A stretch of 64,000 nucleotides of DNA from the NCBI GenBank assembly GCA_016841875.1, contig JAENYG010000015.1:33364-97363 (forward strand), read 5' to 3'. Numbering within the stretch: position 1 is the first letter of the stretch; the number at the start of each line of letters is the position of its first letter. Source of the stretch: Syntrophomonas sp. (GTDB taxonomy: Bacteria > Bacillota > Syntrophomonadia > Syntrophomonadales > Syntrophomonadaceae). The translations under genes and the position numbers were made by a program. Shown one piece after another: positions 45,703 through 55,706 of the stretch. Under the pieces are notes generated by a model, which worked only from the letters and a program-made list of their open reading frames with translations, was not told where the DNA came from and did not search any database.

Positions 45703-45733
45703 TATATTGTTTTCCCGATAAGTAAACAATATA
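45703..45733. promoter_or_regulatory. AT-rich palindrome before the two-component system
   Basis: TATATTGTTT (45703-45712) is the exact reverse complement of AAACAATATA (45724-45733). It lies 70 bases before the response regulator gene and upstream of TATAAT at 45774. It could be an operator, for example for autoregulation, or a weak terminator of the upstream gene. Confidence 0.4.
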
Positions 45734-45801
45734 AGCATAATTTTAGTCTCCTTATTTGCCTGAAAAAAACTGATATAATGATTTTCAGGGAGTGATCATT
45801 A

Positions 45802-46476
45802 ATGTATAAAGTCCTAATTGTCGAGGATGACCAGACAATATCTTCTATAATGCAGGATAAACTGAATAAATGGGGTTATGAAACTCTTGCAATTAGAGAT
45901 TTTAATAATGTGTTATCAAAATATATTTCGTTTCAACCGCATCTTGTGTTAATGGACATTAACCTGCCATCGTATGATGGTTTTTATTGGTGTGCAAAAA
46001 TTCGGGAGATAGGGAAAATACCAATCGTATTTATATCGTCCCGGGATACTGATGGAGATAAGATACGAGCAATAAGCCAGGGCGGTGATGATTACCTGGA
46101 AAAACCATTTTCCCTGGATCTGCTTATAGCTAAAGTACAGGCAGCATTGCGCAGAGCGTATTCGTACAGTGATCAAACTTTGAACATAATAGCACATAAA
46201 AATATGATACTTAACATCGAGATTTCACGCATTTTTTATCAGAATAATGAGGTCAGTCTGACTCAAAATGAATGTAAGATTTTAACTATGCTCATGAGAA
46301 ATGAAGGTAAAACGGTTACTCGAACCCGTTTGATAAAAGCTTTATGGGACGATGAAAGCTTTGTGGATGATAATACCCTGACTGTAAATGTCAATCGCTT
46401 ACGCAGGAAATTAAACAGCATCGGACTTAGTGATTATGTTGAAACGGTAAAGGGCGAAGGGTATAAATTGATATGA
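45802..46476 (+). CDS. OmpR-family response regulator (BceR-like)
   Basis: 224 residues: receiver domain (1-118) with acidic pocket Glu8-Asp9-Asp10, phosphoacceptor Asp52 (LVLMDINLP) and Lys101 in EKPF, then a winged-helix DNA-binding domain with LTQNECKILTML. Small differences from the Bacillus regulator do not change the layout. It overlaps the kinase gene by 4 bases (ATGA). It probably activates the ABC transporter operon downstream. Confidence 0.9.
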   Translation: MYKVLIVEDDQTISSIMQDKLNKWGYETLAIRDFNNVLSKYISFQPHLVLMDINLPSYDGFYWCAKIREIGKIPIVFISSRDTDGDKIRAISQGGDDYLEKPFSLDLLIAKVQAALRRAYSYSDQTLNIIAHKNMILNIEISRIFYQNNEVSLTQNECKILTMLMRNEGKTVTRTRLIKALWDDESFVDDNTLTVNVNRLRRKLNSIGLSDYVETVKGEGYKLI

Positions 46477-47504
46477 CTTTAGTAGATTATCTCAAGGAAA
46501 AATGGCTTACATTAATTTTTAGTGCAGTAAGTTTTGGCTTTGCATTTGCTGTATATAAATTGGATACTGATCTCAGCATTACTACCTCAAATGCCACCTA
46601 TATAACGACTGGACTAGGTCTACTTTTTGTCGCTTTCCTTGTAATTGATTATAGTATTATGAATTTACGCACCAATAAGTTTAAGAAATTCTGCGAGCTT
46701 AATGCTCCCTCAGATATCATAGATGAATTTTTTTACCCAATAGATAATGAATATGCAAAGTGCGTCCATGCTATATCCCTGGCCTATGAAAAACATAAAG
46801 CAGAGGTGCAAACAAAATCATCAGAGGATTTAGAGTTTGTAACGAAATGGACCCATGATATAAAGGTGCCTATTTCTGCCTTACGCTTAATACTGGAAAG
46901 CTATGACAGCGATTTACCGCAGGAATTTTATCAAAAGGTGGATACCGAGATCTCAAAAATACAGCAGGGTACTCAAACCATCTTATATAACATTAAATCT
47001 AACACTTTTTATCATGATTACAGGATATCAAGAGTAAGAACTAAGAAATTGATTGGGGATGTACTCAAAGAATATTCGAATTTCTTTAGTTACAAAAAAA
47101 TTAACATATCAATGGAAGGGGATGATTATCTGGTTTTAACCGATGAAAAATGGAGCGCTTATATCATCTCTCAGATACTTTCTAATGCGGTCAAGTATAC
47201 TCCAGAAAAGGGAGATATCGCGATTTGTACGAGTAAGGATGATAAGAAAACTACCATATCGATAAGAAATAGTGGAGCTGGGATACTACAAAGGGATATA
47301 GGACAGATATTTGCTGAAGGATATACATCATCAATTGACAGAAATGGCATGAAGGCAACCGGATATGGTATGTATCTTGCTAAGAAACTTAGCGATAAAC
47401 TCGGACATGAATTGCTTGTTGAGTCTGAACCTGGCCAGTTTGCGCAGTTTGAAATGAGTTTTTTTAATGATAATAAAACTGTATACAATGTTACAAAAAT
47501 GTAA
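46473..47504 (+). CDS. BceS-like intramembrane-sensing histidine kinase
   Basis: 343 residues. Two N-terminal membrane helices (about 10-30 and 43-63) are joined by a very short external loop, as in intramembrane-sensing kinases that read the transporter rather than the drug. The phosphoacceptor His128 is in KWTHDIKVP; the ATPase has the N-box ILSNAVKYTPEKG, and G-boxes near the C-terminus. It starts with an ATGA overlap with the regulator. The ABC transporter follows after 105 bases. Confidence 0.9.
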   Translation: MTLVDYLKEKWLTLIFSAVSFGFAFAVYKLDTDLSITTSNATYITTGLGLLFVAFLVIDYSIMNLRTNKFKKFCELNAPSDIIDEFFYPIDNEYAKCVHAISLAYEKHKAEVQTKSSEDLEFVTKWTHDIKVPISALRLILESYDSDLPQEFYQKVDTEISKIQQGTQTILYNIKSNTFYHDYRISRVRTKKLIGDVLKEYSNFFSYKKINISMEGDDYLVLTDEKWSAYIISQILSNAVKYTPEKGDIAICTSKDDKKTTISIRNSGAGILQRDIGQIFAEGYTSSIDRNGMKATGYGMYLAKKLSDKLGHELLVESEPGQFAQFEMSFFNDNKTVYNVTKM

Positions 47505-47609
47505 GATAAAAAGCCGCTATTGTAAGGTGATTCGATTTTTCCATTAGTTTATTCGAGATATGATTAATCATATCAATCATCAAATAATAAGAGGAAAGGA
47601 TTAAAACAA

Positions 47610-48368
47610 ATGGAGATATTGAAAACACAAAACCTATCGAAAATCTACGGATCTCAGAAAAGCAGCAAGCAATATATGGCATTAAAAAGTATAAGCTTTA
47701 CGGTGAACGAAGGCGAATTTATTGGAGTTATGGGTGCTTCCGGTTCTGGGAAAACAACATTGCTAAACATATTAGGCAGTATTGACAAAGCTACAAACGG
47801 CAGATTGTTCATAGCTGGCAAAGATATTAGCAGCCTTGATCAAAAACAGCTGGCCAGGCATCGAATGGAGAATATTGGCTTTATATTTCAAGACTATAAC
47901 CTGCTGGAGACTATGACGATAAGAGAGAATATAATACTCCCTCTTGCCTTATCTGGTTACAAGGCCGAGGTTATGGAAGAAAAGGTCAATACTATAGCTA
48001 ATGACTTAGGTATTGTCAGTGTGCTTGACAAATATTCCTATGAAGTATCCGGTGGTGAACAGCAACGTGCTGCTGCATGCCGGGCACTGATAAGCAATCC
48101 CAAAATAATACTTGCCGATGAACCAACCGGAAATCTGGACTCAAAGTCCGGGAAAGACTTACTTGAGCTTTTAACTTTCATTAACACAGAACATAAAGCT
48201 ACTATAATCATGGTAACCCATGATGCATTTGCTGCCAGTTATTGTCGGAGGATTCTATTCATACGAGATGGCGAGATCTACAACCAGCTCCATGCCGGGG
48301 AAAGCAAGAAAGAATTTTTCAACTCCATTATAGACGTTATGAGCGTTCTTGGGGGTGAAGAAAAATGA
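47610..48368 (+). CDS. ABC transporter ATP-binding protein (BceA-like)
   Basis: 252 residues. Walker A GASGSGKTT is at 42-50. The signature is EVSGGEQQRAA (canonical LSGGQ altered to VSGGE, as in the MacB/LolD group), Walker B is ILADEPTGNLDS, and the H-loop His lies in MVTHDAF. It powers the FtsX-like permease. The upstream site is AGGAAAGG before ATG 47610. It overlaps the permease by 4 bases. Confidence 0.92.
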   Translation: MEILKTQNLSKIYGSQKSSKQYMALKSISFTVNEGEFIGVMGASGSGKTTLLNILGSIDKATNGRLFIAGKDISSLDQKQLARHRMENIGFIFQDYNLLETMTIRENIILPLALSGYKAEVMEEKVNTIANDLGIVSVLDKYSYEVSGGEQQRAAACRALISNPKIILADEPTGNLDSKSGKDLLELLTFINTEHKATIIMVTHDAFAASYCRRILFIRDGEIYNQLHAGESKKEFFNSIIDVMSVLGGEEK

Positions 48369-50332
48369 ATCTATTCATATTAGCCTGGCGTAATATAAAG
48401 AGAAATTTTGACAAGTATAAGATGTACTTCTTTTCACTCAGCTTCAGTGTATTTACCGCCTATTCGTTTCTGGCACTTATGCATAATGAATATGTTAAAA
48501 TGGCATTCACTTATGATGACCGGTATCAATCACTATTAACCGGATTCGGGATTGTTATCATGGTGTTTGTCCTGTTTTTTTTACTAAGTTCAAATAATAG
48601 CTTTATAAAGGCGAGAAAAAAGGAGATTTCAACCTACTCATTATTGGGGATGACTAACGCCAAAATCGGTCAACTGCTGTTTATGGAAACCATGATCGTA
48701 GGTTTTGCAGCACTTGTCATCGGAATAGGAGCAGGAATCTTTTTTTCCAAACTCATCGCTATGATCCTGCTGGATATTTCCCTGGCGTCTTTTACCGGAG
48801 AACTGGCCTTCACGATAGACCCCCACTCCATCTATATCACCGCCATAATATTCACAGCTGTGTTTGGCGTTATGGGTTTATCAGGACTAAGAGTTATCAG
48901 CAAATTCGAACTGGTAGATCTATTCAAGGCGGAGAAGGTAGCGGAAGGAAGATCGAAGGGTTCTCTGATTGTGTTACTTATATCCCTGGCATTAGTCGGT
49001 ACAGGTTATTATTTAGCCTCAAGTCCTGAGCCGGCAGTTGTTGTTCCAGCCTCTATCCCGGTTCTGGTACTGGTCATATTGGGGACATATCTGTTCTTCT
49101 GGGAAGGTCTGGCCGTAATATTAAATTTTATAAAAAAGAAAAAAGGACGCTATTACAAAGCGGCAAATCTCATATCTATTTCTGCTTTTTCACACCGGAT
49201 GAGAACTATCGGAGCTGTGATGGCAACTATTGCTGTACTCTCTGCAGTTGCCACAACCGGTATTGCTACCGGATATACCTTATACAGCAATACTGAAAAA
49301 AATACCTATGAAGTTATAGGATACGATATGTACTTCTATGGTGGGCAGGATGAGCTCTTAGGTGATATCGAAAAGGCTTTTGATACCCATAATACTCGTA
49401 TCATTCAGGAATTTACAACCCAGCGGTACACCTGTAAACCCCAGATGGAAACCTTTATTGTAAAAGGAGCAGAACGCATATCAAGTGAGACGGACTATTT
49501 CCGGGTTTACTCTCAATCTGTTTATAATAAACTGGTGACGATATCCAGAACTAATAATAAGCCTGTTGACATCAAATCAGGACAAGCACTGTATATTTAT
49601 CCTTTTATGACTGATGATATTGCCCAAGAAATAAACGGGCAGGAACTCGCTTTTTCTGATCGAAAAATAACAGTGACTTCTATATTACGGGCCAATTTTG
49701 TGAGTTTTGGTGCGATTCATACTATTGTTATTAATGATAACGATTTTGATGCCCTTATAAAACGCGGAGATATTAAGGATAGTGACAATGGCGGGACACC
49801 TTATGATGAAGTAACAGTGTTTACATATGATAATCCTTTACGCTCAGCAGAACTGAACCATGATTTAAGCATTATTCTCAGCGGTAAAACCGGGAATTTC
49901 AGAACAGCATATAGTAATTTCGATGAAAGCCTGCAGGTATTTGGGCTCATATGTTTTATTGGATTTTTTATGAGTGCGGTGTTCATATTGATGACTGCCA
50001 GTCTCTTATATTTCAAGCAGGTTATGGCAGCTGAAGAGGAACGACATCAGTATAAAATGCTCAGAAAAATCGGTATGGATGATTTATTAGAGAAAAGAGT
50101 AATAAGCAGTAGGTTACTACCGGTCTTTTTTATACCGCTGGCAGTAGGTATAATTCATTCTATATTTGCTATGAAGGCAGCGGATACTATAGTGTTTTCC
50201 AACATGATATCTGTTGGCAACTCTTATGTTACTGTACTGGGTTGTTCAACTGTGATGTACGGCTTATATGCTTTGGTGTACGGCGTGTTTTACTTCATAA
50301 CCAGGGAACAGTATTCTAGAATAGTGAAATAG
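48365..50332 (+). CDS. FtsX-type ABC permease (BceB-like)
   Basis: 655 residues. About ten membrane helices with a large extracellular domain between roughly residues 300 and 520 (rich in Tyr, Asp and Lys). IKRNFDKYKMYFFSLSFSVF is the conserved start of BceB. LMTASLLYFKQV and the KQVMAAEEERHQYKMLRKIG segment follow the extracellular domain as in the family. It senses and detoxifies cell-wall-active peptides such as bacitracin. The set RR-HK-ABC-permease is complete here. Confidence 0.9.
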   Translation: MNLFILAWRNIKRNFDKYKMYFFSLSFSVFTAYSFLALMHNEYVKMAFTYDDRYQSLLTGFGIVIMVFVLFFLLSSNNSFIKARKKEISTYSLLGMTNAKIGQLLFMETMIVGFAALVIGIGAGIFFSKLIAMILLDISLASFTGELAFTIDPHSIYITAIIFTAVFGVMGLSGLRVISKFELVDLFKAEKVAEGRSKGSLIVLLISLALVGTGYYLASSPEPAVVVPASIPVLVLVILGTYLFFWEGLAVILNFIKKKKGRYYKAANLISISAFSHRMRTIGAVMATIAVLSAVATTGIATGYTLYSNTEKNTYEVIGYDMYFYGGQDELLGDIEKAFDTHNTRIIQEFTTQRYTCKPQMETFIVKGAERISSETDYFRVYSQSVYNKLVTISRTNNKPVDIKSGQALYIYPFMTDDIAQEINGQELAFSDRKITVTSILRANFVSFGAIHTIVINDNDFDALIKRGDIKDSDNGGTPYDEVTVFTYDNPLRSAELNHDLSIILSGKTGNFRTAYSNFDESLQVFGLICFIGFFMSAVFILMTASLLYFKQVMAAEEERHQYKMLRKIGMDDLLEKRVISSRLLPVFFIPLAVGIIHSIFAMKAADTIVFSNMISVGNSYVTVLGCSTVMYGLYALVYGVFYFITREQYSRIVK

Positions 50333-50628
50333 ATCAGTTTTCTCCCTGGAAGCACCAAATTGTTTTTAGCGACCGGCCGGGAAACAAGCAGAATCCCTGT
50401 AGCTTGGTTAGCAGAGGGGAAAGAAATTGATCCTGTAGAGTCTAATGACAAAGCCATCTTTGGGACGGTGAGTGAGTAGTACCCGGGCCATAGCGAAAGC
50501 GAACACATAGGTGACCTCGAAAGTAATTGCCATGAGGAAGATTTTTTGACATACTTTAAATTATGGGGGCTACATATACACCGGCGGCCTGCGCCTGCAG
50601 GTACTATTTCCAATGGGGGGGTTAGGGA
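50333..50628. other. 296-bp leader region of the sigma-54 activator gene
   Basis: GC-rich patches such as CGGCCTGCGCCTGCAGG near 50584 suggest RNA structure. I recognise no riboswitch and no gene. A poly-G ribosome-binding site precedes the downstream ATG. Confidence 0.3.
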
Positions 50629-52722
50629 ATGATAGTCGGTAATTTTATGAACAAGGACGTTATAGTCCTTGATCTAAACACTACTCTTTATGACGCTGCA
50701 GAACTTTTCCTGGAAAATAAAATTGATGGGGCTCCAGTAGTAGACGGTAAGATAATGATTGGTCTATTTACGAAAACCCATCTTATTAGAGCTATGCACG
50801 CAAGAGACGATCTGAAGCGGCCGGTAAAAGACTATATGACCAGGAGAGTTAGGAGCATAAGTCCTGAGGAGGAAATACTCAATGTTGATATTTCCGGAAC
50901 TGGCCGCTATCCAGTGGTAGACGAAAGCGGCCAACTGGTAGGGATTATCACCAAATCAGATATAATGATCGCTTTGAGCGAAATAGTTGCTGAAATTTCC
51001 GGACAGATGGAAACGGTTATTAATTCTGCCTATAATCCGATCGTGGCTATAGATAAAGAAGGGTATATCAATATCTGGAACCGGGCGATGGAAAAGATGA
51101 GCAATCAAAAAGCCAGCGAAGTATTAGGAAGGTTCTTGAGTAACATTATACCCGAGAGCAATCTCTTAAGTGTAATAAAAACCGGCCGCAGGGAATTTGG
51201 GATAAAATTGAAGGTGGGGAACAAGCCCACTATTACCAACCGGGCACCGATTATAGCCAATGGGGAAATCACGGGTGCGGTTGCGGTTTTGCATGATCTG
51301 AGTGAAGTTGAAGCAATATCCCGAGAACTGGAATATGTAAAAGCGCTGAATGCAGAAATGGATGCTCTGATTGATTCTTCATTTGATGGACTTTATATAA
51401 CTGATGAAAATGCTATCACCATACGCACCAATAAAGCCATTAAACGCGTAACAGGACTGGAGGAAGCAGCATTTCTCCATAAGAGTATGCAGCAACTGGT
51501 TGATGATGGAATATTATCTCGATCGGCTACTCTTATTTCTATGGAAACTAAAGCTCCGGCAACAACCACCCTGGCAACTATTACCGGCAGAACACTGCTG
51601 GTAAGTGCTACTCCCATATTTGATGAAAAAGGCAAAATATATCGAGTGATCACTAATGTGCGAGATATAAGTGAATTAAATATGCTTAAACAAAAACTGG
51701 AACAGATGGAAGGGCTCAAGCAGCATTTCGAGTTTCAGGTCAAGCAGATCAAAATCAAAGAATCAGGGGAACTGGTATTCAAAAACAAAGAAATGGAAAG
51801 GATCGTATATCAAGCTGTAAAGGTAGCGGAGGTAGATTCTACGGTACTGCTTTCTGGTGAATCTGGAGTGGGTAAAGAGGTTATAGCAGAAATTATCAAG
51901 AAGAACAGTGCTCGCAAGGATGGACCGTTTGTCAAAGTAAACTGTGCCGCTATACCGGAAAATCTAATAGAGTCCGAATTATTTGGATATGATGCCGGTG
52001 CTTTTACCGGGGCCAGAAAAGAAGGTAAACCAGGCTTGTTCGAGGTTGCTAATAAGGGAACTCTATTGCTGGATGAAGTGGGTGATATACCGATTTATCT
52101 GCAGGTCAAACTGCTGCGGGCTTTACAGGAACGAGAAATAATACGAGTAGGGGGAACTGAACCAGTAAAGATAAATGTTCGTATTATTGCTGTCACCAAC
52201 AAAGATTTAGCGGCCATGGTTGATAATGGTGAGTTCCGTGAAGATCTTTATTATCGGTTGAATGTGGTCCCGATTATGGTGCCTCCTTTACGAGAGAGAA
52301 GAGAAGAGATACCGCTGTTGATAAAACATTTCATAGATAATTTCAATCGTCGTTATAACTTGACCAAGAGTGTGGATTCGACCTTAATAGATATACTGAT
52401 AAAACATGACTGGCCGGGTAATATTAGACAGCTGGAAAACCTTATGGAGAGATTGGTAGTAACCAGCAGTTGTGAAATCTTAACTCCCCAGCATCTTCCA
52501 GAATTCATCATATCGTCTGGATATGGGGCAGGACGCAGCACGGACCAGGCGGTCAGCGTCAATAAGATCATTCCGCTAAAAGATGCAGTGGAAAATGTTG
52601 AAAAGCAATTGCTGGAGAAAACCTTTGCTATAGCCAATTCATGCGGCAAAGCTGCCAACATACTAGAAGTAGACGCTTCCACCATTTCTCGTAAAGCCAG
52701 CAAGTATGGTATTAAGCACTAA
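50629..52722 (+). CDS. Sigma-54-dependent regulator with CBS and PAS domains
   Basis: 697 residues. Two N-terminal CBS units (about 1-120) are followed by PAS domains (about 125-230 and 240-355), then the AAA+ domain. It has Walker A GESGVGKE (about 410-417), the GAFTGA sigma-54 contact loop near 457, and Walker [11 protein letters not shown]. The C-terminal Fis-type HTH includes [23 protein letters not shown] pairs usually bind adenosyl nucleotides, so energy status or SAM could modulate it (inference). ATG 50629 follows a poly-G tract. It is convergent with the CoA-transferase gene. Confidence 0.92.
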   Translation: MIVGNFMNKDVIVLDLNTTLYDAAELFLENKIDGAPVVDGKIMIGLFTKTHLIRAMHARDDLKRPVKDYMTRRVRSISPEEEILNVDISGTGRYPVVDESGQLVGIITKSDIMIALSEIVAEISGQMETVINSAYNPIVAIDKEGYINIWNRAMEKMSNQKASEVLGRFLSNIIPESNLLSVIKTGRREFGIKLKVGNKPTITNRAPIIANGEITGAVAVLHDLSEVEAISRELEYVKALNAEMDALIDSSFDGLYITDENAITIRTNKAIKRVTGLEEAAFLHKSMQQLVDDGILSRSATLISMETKAPATTTLATITGRTLLVSATPIFDEKGKIYRVITNVRDISELNMLKQKLEQMEGLKQHFEFQVKQIKIKESGELVFKNKEMERIVYQAVKVAEVDSTVLLSGESGVGKEVIAEIIKKNSARKDGPFVKVNCAAIPENLIESELFGYDAGAFTGARKEGKPGLFEVANKGTLLLDEVGDIPIYLQVKLLRALQEREIIRVGGTEPVKINVRIIAVTNKDLAAMVDNGEFREDLYYRLNVVPIMVPPLRERREEIPLLIKHFIDNFNRRYNLTKSVDSTLIDILIKHDWPGNIRQLENLMERLVVTSSCEILTPQHLPEFIISSGYGAGRSTDQAVSVNKIIPLKDAVENVEKQLLEKTFAIANSCGKAANILEVDASTISRKASKYGIKH

Positions 52723-52755
52723 ATGCGACAAGTCGAGAACCGTCCCCTGTCGCAG
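52721..52755. repeat. REP-like palindrome, RAYT-2 type
   Basis: The element begins AAATGCGACAAGTCGAGAAC and ends CTGTCGCAG, near-identical to the flanks of the second RAYT (58900 and 59835). It overlaps the stop codon of the sigma-54 activator. Confidence 0.85.
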
Positions 52756-52757
52756 AA

Positions 52758-52791
52758 GCTAAGAAGACCGCCTTGCAGCGGTCTTCTTGGC
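52758..52791. terminator. Bidirectional terminator
   Basis: AAGAAGACCGC (52761-52771) pairs with GCGGTCTTCTT (52778-52788), six-base loop, extended by an AGC/GCT-like base. It separates two convergent genes. Confidence 0.85.
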
Positions 52792-52807
52792 TTTCGAAAA
52801 AAGGAAG

Positions 52808-54157
52808 CTACTGTATTTTATTAGTCCTTCTCCAAATCTTAAACTTCTCTGCCTCTTTAATGAGTTCATCCCTAAACTGCGGGTGGGCAATATTAATGAG
52901 CCCTTCCGCCCGTTCCCAGCTACTCTGACCTTTCTGGTTGTACATCCCATATTCGGTAACGATATAAAAGGCCATAGAACGCGGTACAGTAACGATGGTT
53001 CCAGGCAGCAGTCCGGGTACGATGCGGGATTGCAACTGGCCATCTTTGCCCTTGACGGTAGAGGTCAATGCCACATAACCGCGGCCGCCTTTAGATTTAT
53101 ACGAACCGAATATGAAGTCAAATTGACCACCGGTTCCAGAAATATGTCGTCCCATCGAGGCCTCTGATGCCACCTGGCCGAAAAGGTCTACTTCAATAGC
53201 ATTATTGATGCAGACCATATTATCATTTTGGCCGATAACGAACGGGTTATTAGTGTAATTAACCGGATAACTAGCAGCCACCGGGTTATGATCCAGGAAC
53301 TCATAAAGTTTATTGGTGCCCATAGCAAAAGTATAGGCCATCTTGCCTTTATCAAGCTGTTTCTTCTTGCCGGAAAGTTTGCCGGCATCATACATATCTA
53401 CAAAAGAGTCAACCAGCATTTCGGTATGTACTCCCAGGTCTTTAAGGTCAGACTGAGCGATCATAGCTCCAACTGCGTTAGGCATACCGCCGATACCAAG
53501 CTGGATGCAATCTCCATCATGCATTTCCGCCATTATCAATTCGGCAATTTTTTTATCGATATCACTGGCAGGAACCCCCGGGACTTGTGCCAGTGGAGGA
53601 TTAGCCTGGCTTTCAACCACATAATCTACATCAGAGATATGTATGATCTCGCCATTTCCACCGCAGCACCAGGGAGCCGAGGTATTTACATAGAGAACCT
53701 TGATTTTTGCCACGTCCATTACGGCAGTAGAGATTGAATTAGAGGTACTGATATTAAAATATCCGTTTTTATCCATGGCGGTAACCGGCTGGAAGCATAC
53801 ATCTACCGGGTCATATCCCCTGAAATAATGTTCAGGGCCTTCATGGTAAGTTAGAGAAATGTAATTACATAGATCTGCTTCCTGCAGCTTCCGGGATACC
53901 CCGGAAAAATGCCAGTCATTCATACAGAACGATTCTCTCTTGGGGTCTACCTGGCAGACTTGGGGCATAAAGGTCATGGTGACCATACGAATTTTTACAT
54001 CTTTTAGTTCATCTTTGCGTGCTGCCAGTGCAGCGTCAATTTCTAACGGCTGCTGAACGAATTCCCCATACTGTATCCAGTCACCTGATTTAACCAACTT
54101 GGCAGCTGCTTCAGCGGTAATCAGCTTATTCTTGTATTGTTCCAACACATTACTCAT
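52808..54157 (-). CDS. Acetyl-CoA hydrolase/transferase family CoA-transferase (butyryl-CoA:acetate type)
   Basis: 449 residues. Motifs of the family-I CoA-transferase group are QLGIGGMPNAVG, NNAIEVDLFGQVASEASM (with the probable catalytic Glu), and GTGGQFDFIFGSYKSKGG. Length and GTGGQ spacing fit butyryl-CoA:acetate or 4-hydroxybutyrate CoA-transferases. In a butyrate-metabolising anaerobe it would exchange CoA between butyryl-CoA and acetate. No signal peptide. ATG 54157 is preceded by GAGGGGGA. It faces the sigma-54 activator gene end to end, with the shared terminator between them. Confidence 0.9.
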   Translation of the reverse strand: MSNVLEQYKNKLITAEAAAKLVKSGDWIQYGEFVQQPLEIDAALAARKDELKDVKIRMVTMTFMPQVCQVDPKRESFCMNDWHFSGVSRKLQEADLCNYISLTYHEGPEHYFRGYDPVDVCFQPVTAMDKNGYFNISTSNSISTAVMDVAKIKVLYVNTSAPWCCGGNGEIIHISDVDYVVESQANPPLAQVPGVPASDIDKKIAELIMAEMHDGDCIQLGIGGMPNAVGAMIAQSDLKDLGVHTEMLVDSFVDMYDAGKLSGKKKQLDKGKMAYTFAMGTNKLYEFLDHNPVAASYPVNYTNNPFVIGQNDNMVCINNAIEVDLFGQVASEASMGRHISGTGGQFDFIFGSYKSKGGRGYVALTSTVKGKDGQLQSRIVPGLLPGTIVTVPRSMAFYIVTEYGMYNQKGQSSWERAEGLINIAHPQFRDELIKEAEKFKIWRRTNKIQ

Positions 54158-54825
54158 TAAACATTTCCCCCTCTATTTATGAATCTTGCACATCACCGAT
54201 ATTCTTGAAATTGACCGCATTATATGCCAATTGACCAGTGATGCTGACCAACCCTGGTCCCAAAAACTTCGATCAGTGTTTCTTATCACCTCCAATGAAG
54301 AAAAAAATAAGTTAAGCATCTAGATATTTGCTCCCGAAATTGCTGTCATGCTGCTCAAATAAAGAATCCACTCTTTCTTACAATACGTACACGACACTGC
54401 GGAAACAAATTCTTATTAATAGCATCAAGTATGATGAGGTTAGTAATAAAAACCTTAATGGTAAGCAATTTTATTATAAAACTAAGTTAGTAATAAATTT
54501 TTTGACAGGTAGTTATACATCTCTGGAGTAAAGATTCCGTGATAAAAAAGGGTTGAAATAAAAGAATAATGCAGTAAATAGACAAAAAAACTTAAAAAAT
54601 GACAGACTAATAGTTATTTAACCTATTTTAACATTGATTTGTAGTATATTCAATAATACCCTGCCGGGCAGGTGCAAAACCAAAGTTTTTCATGTAGTAT
54701 ATGTTATGTATATCGGCATTTATCTTGAATCTCGGTACATATAATAAATGGTATTAATTAATCGACTTGTAAACAAAAGGTTCATAAATTAAAATAATAC
54801 AGGGGAAGGAGAAGTAGTATAATTT
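54158..54825. other. 670-bp AT-rich intergenic region
   Basis: Divergent promoter region of the CoA-transferase and the DUF4264 gene. A 67-codon frame at 54328 has no ribosome-binding site. A short palindrome CCTGCCGGGCAGG occurs at 54660-54672. I checked for a sigma-54 promoter by eye on the transferase side and found none with proper GG-N10-GC spacing. Confidence 0.35.
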
Positions 54826-55017
54826 ATGGATAATGATACTGAAGAAGGTAAAGCAGGTAAGCTTGATCTTATAGCCACCAAGAGTTTTGCTGTTAATCCC
54901 GACCTGGTCTATGTGATCGACTTCTTGAATCGCAGCCTCAAAGATAAAAAGGTGATGTTCGGGCTTAAGAAAAACAAAGAATCTAACGAAATGATTATTA
55001 ATATTTACGAGTTTTAG
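54826..55017 (+). CDS. DUF4264 protein (YpmA-like)
   Basis: 63 residues, soluble. DLIATKSFAVNPDLVYVIDF then LNRSLKDKKVMFGL and NIYEF match the small YpmA/DUF4264 family of Bacillota. GGAAGGAG precedes ATG 54826. It stands 12 bases before lepB, in one transcript. Function unknown. Confidence 0.75.
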   Translation: MDNDTEEGKAGKLDLIATKSFAVNPDLVYVIDFLNRSLKDKKVMFGLKKNKESNEMIINIYEF

Positions 55018-55029
55018 GAGTGGCGATAA

Positions 55030-55575
55030 ATGAGTGAAGAAATAAAAAGCTTTTTTAAGGAAGTCATAAGTATTATAGTCATAGCTTTTGTTCTGGCCAT
55101 GATATTAAGAACTTTTGTAGTAGAAGGGAGAATCATACCTACCGGGTCTATGTTACCCACGATTCAACTTCAGGATCGGGTTATGGTTAATAAATTCATA
55201 TACTTTTTCAAGGAACCTGAACGAGGTGACGTAGTAGTTTTTGATCCACCGGATATACTGAATAGTAAAGAAGATTATATAAAGAGGGTAATTGGCCTGC
55301 CCGGAGATACGGTGGAAGTTAAAAATGCCCAGGTATACGTGAATGGAAAAGCTCTTTCTGAGCCTTATATATATGAACCGCTGGATTACGAATTCGGTCC
55401 GGTTACGGTTCCTGATGACGCCCTATTCGTAATGGGGGATAACCGGAATGCCAGCTTTGACAGTCACAGGTGGAATGCCTGGTTAACCAAGGATCATCTT
55501 AAAGGGAAAGCGTTTCTCATCTACTGGCCTATAAACCATATGACGCTCATGGAGCGCAGTGTTACCTTTGAATAG
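55030..55575 (+). CDS. lepB: Signal peptidase I
   Basis: 181 residues with one N-terminal membrane anchor (about 12-28). Catalytic Ser40 is in IPTGSMLPT and Lys85 in EDYIKRVIGLPGD; the later GDNRNASFDSH box is present. It is the short Gram-positive type. It cleaves signal peptides outside the membrane. GAGTGG lies before ATG 55030. Confidence 0.96.
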   Translation: MSEEIKSFFKEVISIIVIAFVLAMILRTFVVEGRIIPTGSMLPTIQLQDRVMVNKFIYFFKEPERGDVVVFDPPDILNSKEDYIKRVIGLPGDTVEVKNAQVYVNGKALSEPYIYEPLDYEFGPVTVPDDALFVMGDNRNASFDSHRWNAWLTKDHLKGKAFLIYWPINHMTLMERSVTFE

Positions 55576-55706
55576 GCAGTCTTTTGGATATCACCTAGAT
55601 TTTCCAGCAATAATAGTTCAGGTAGAGTGAAACCATTCACGGGAAGACAAAAAGCACTGAGGGCCATCCAATGGGTGAAAATTATCGAACTGGAGGTTGC
55701 CTGGGA

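Noticed and set aside
50333..50628. Riboswitch or structured RNA in the leader of the sigma-54 activator
   Set aside because: No consensus of a known riboswitch could be matched; GC-rich patches alone are not enough.
54180..54260. Possible sigma-54 promoter (TTGGCATATAATGC on the minus strand) for the CoA-transferase
   Set aside because: Only 8 bases separate GG and GC, where 10 are needed.
54328..54531. 67-codon plus-strand frame in the intergenic region
   Set aside because: No ribosome-binding site; Lys/Asn/Tyr-rich content simply reflects AT-rich DNA.
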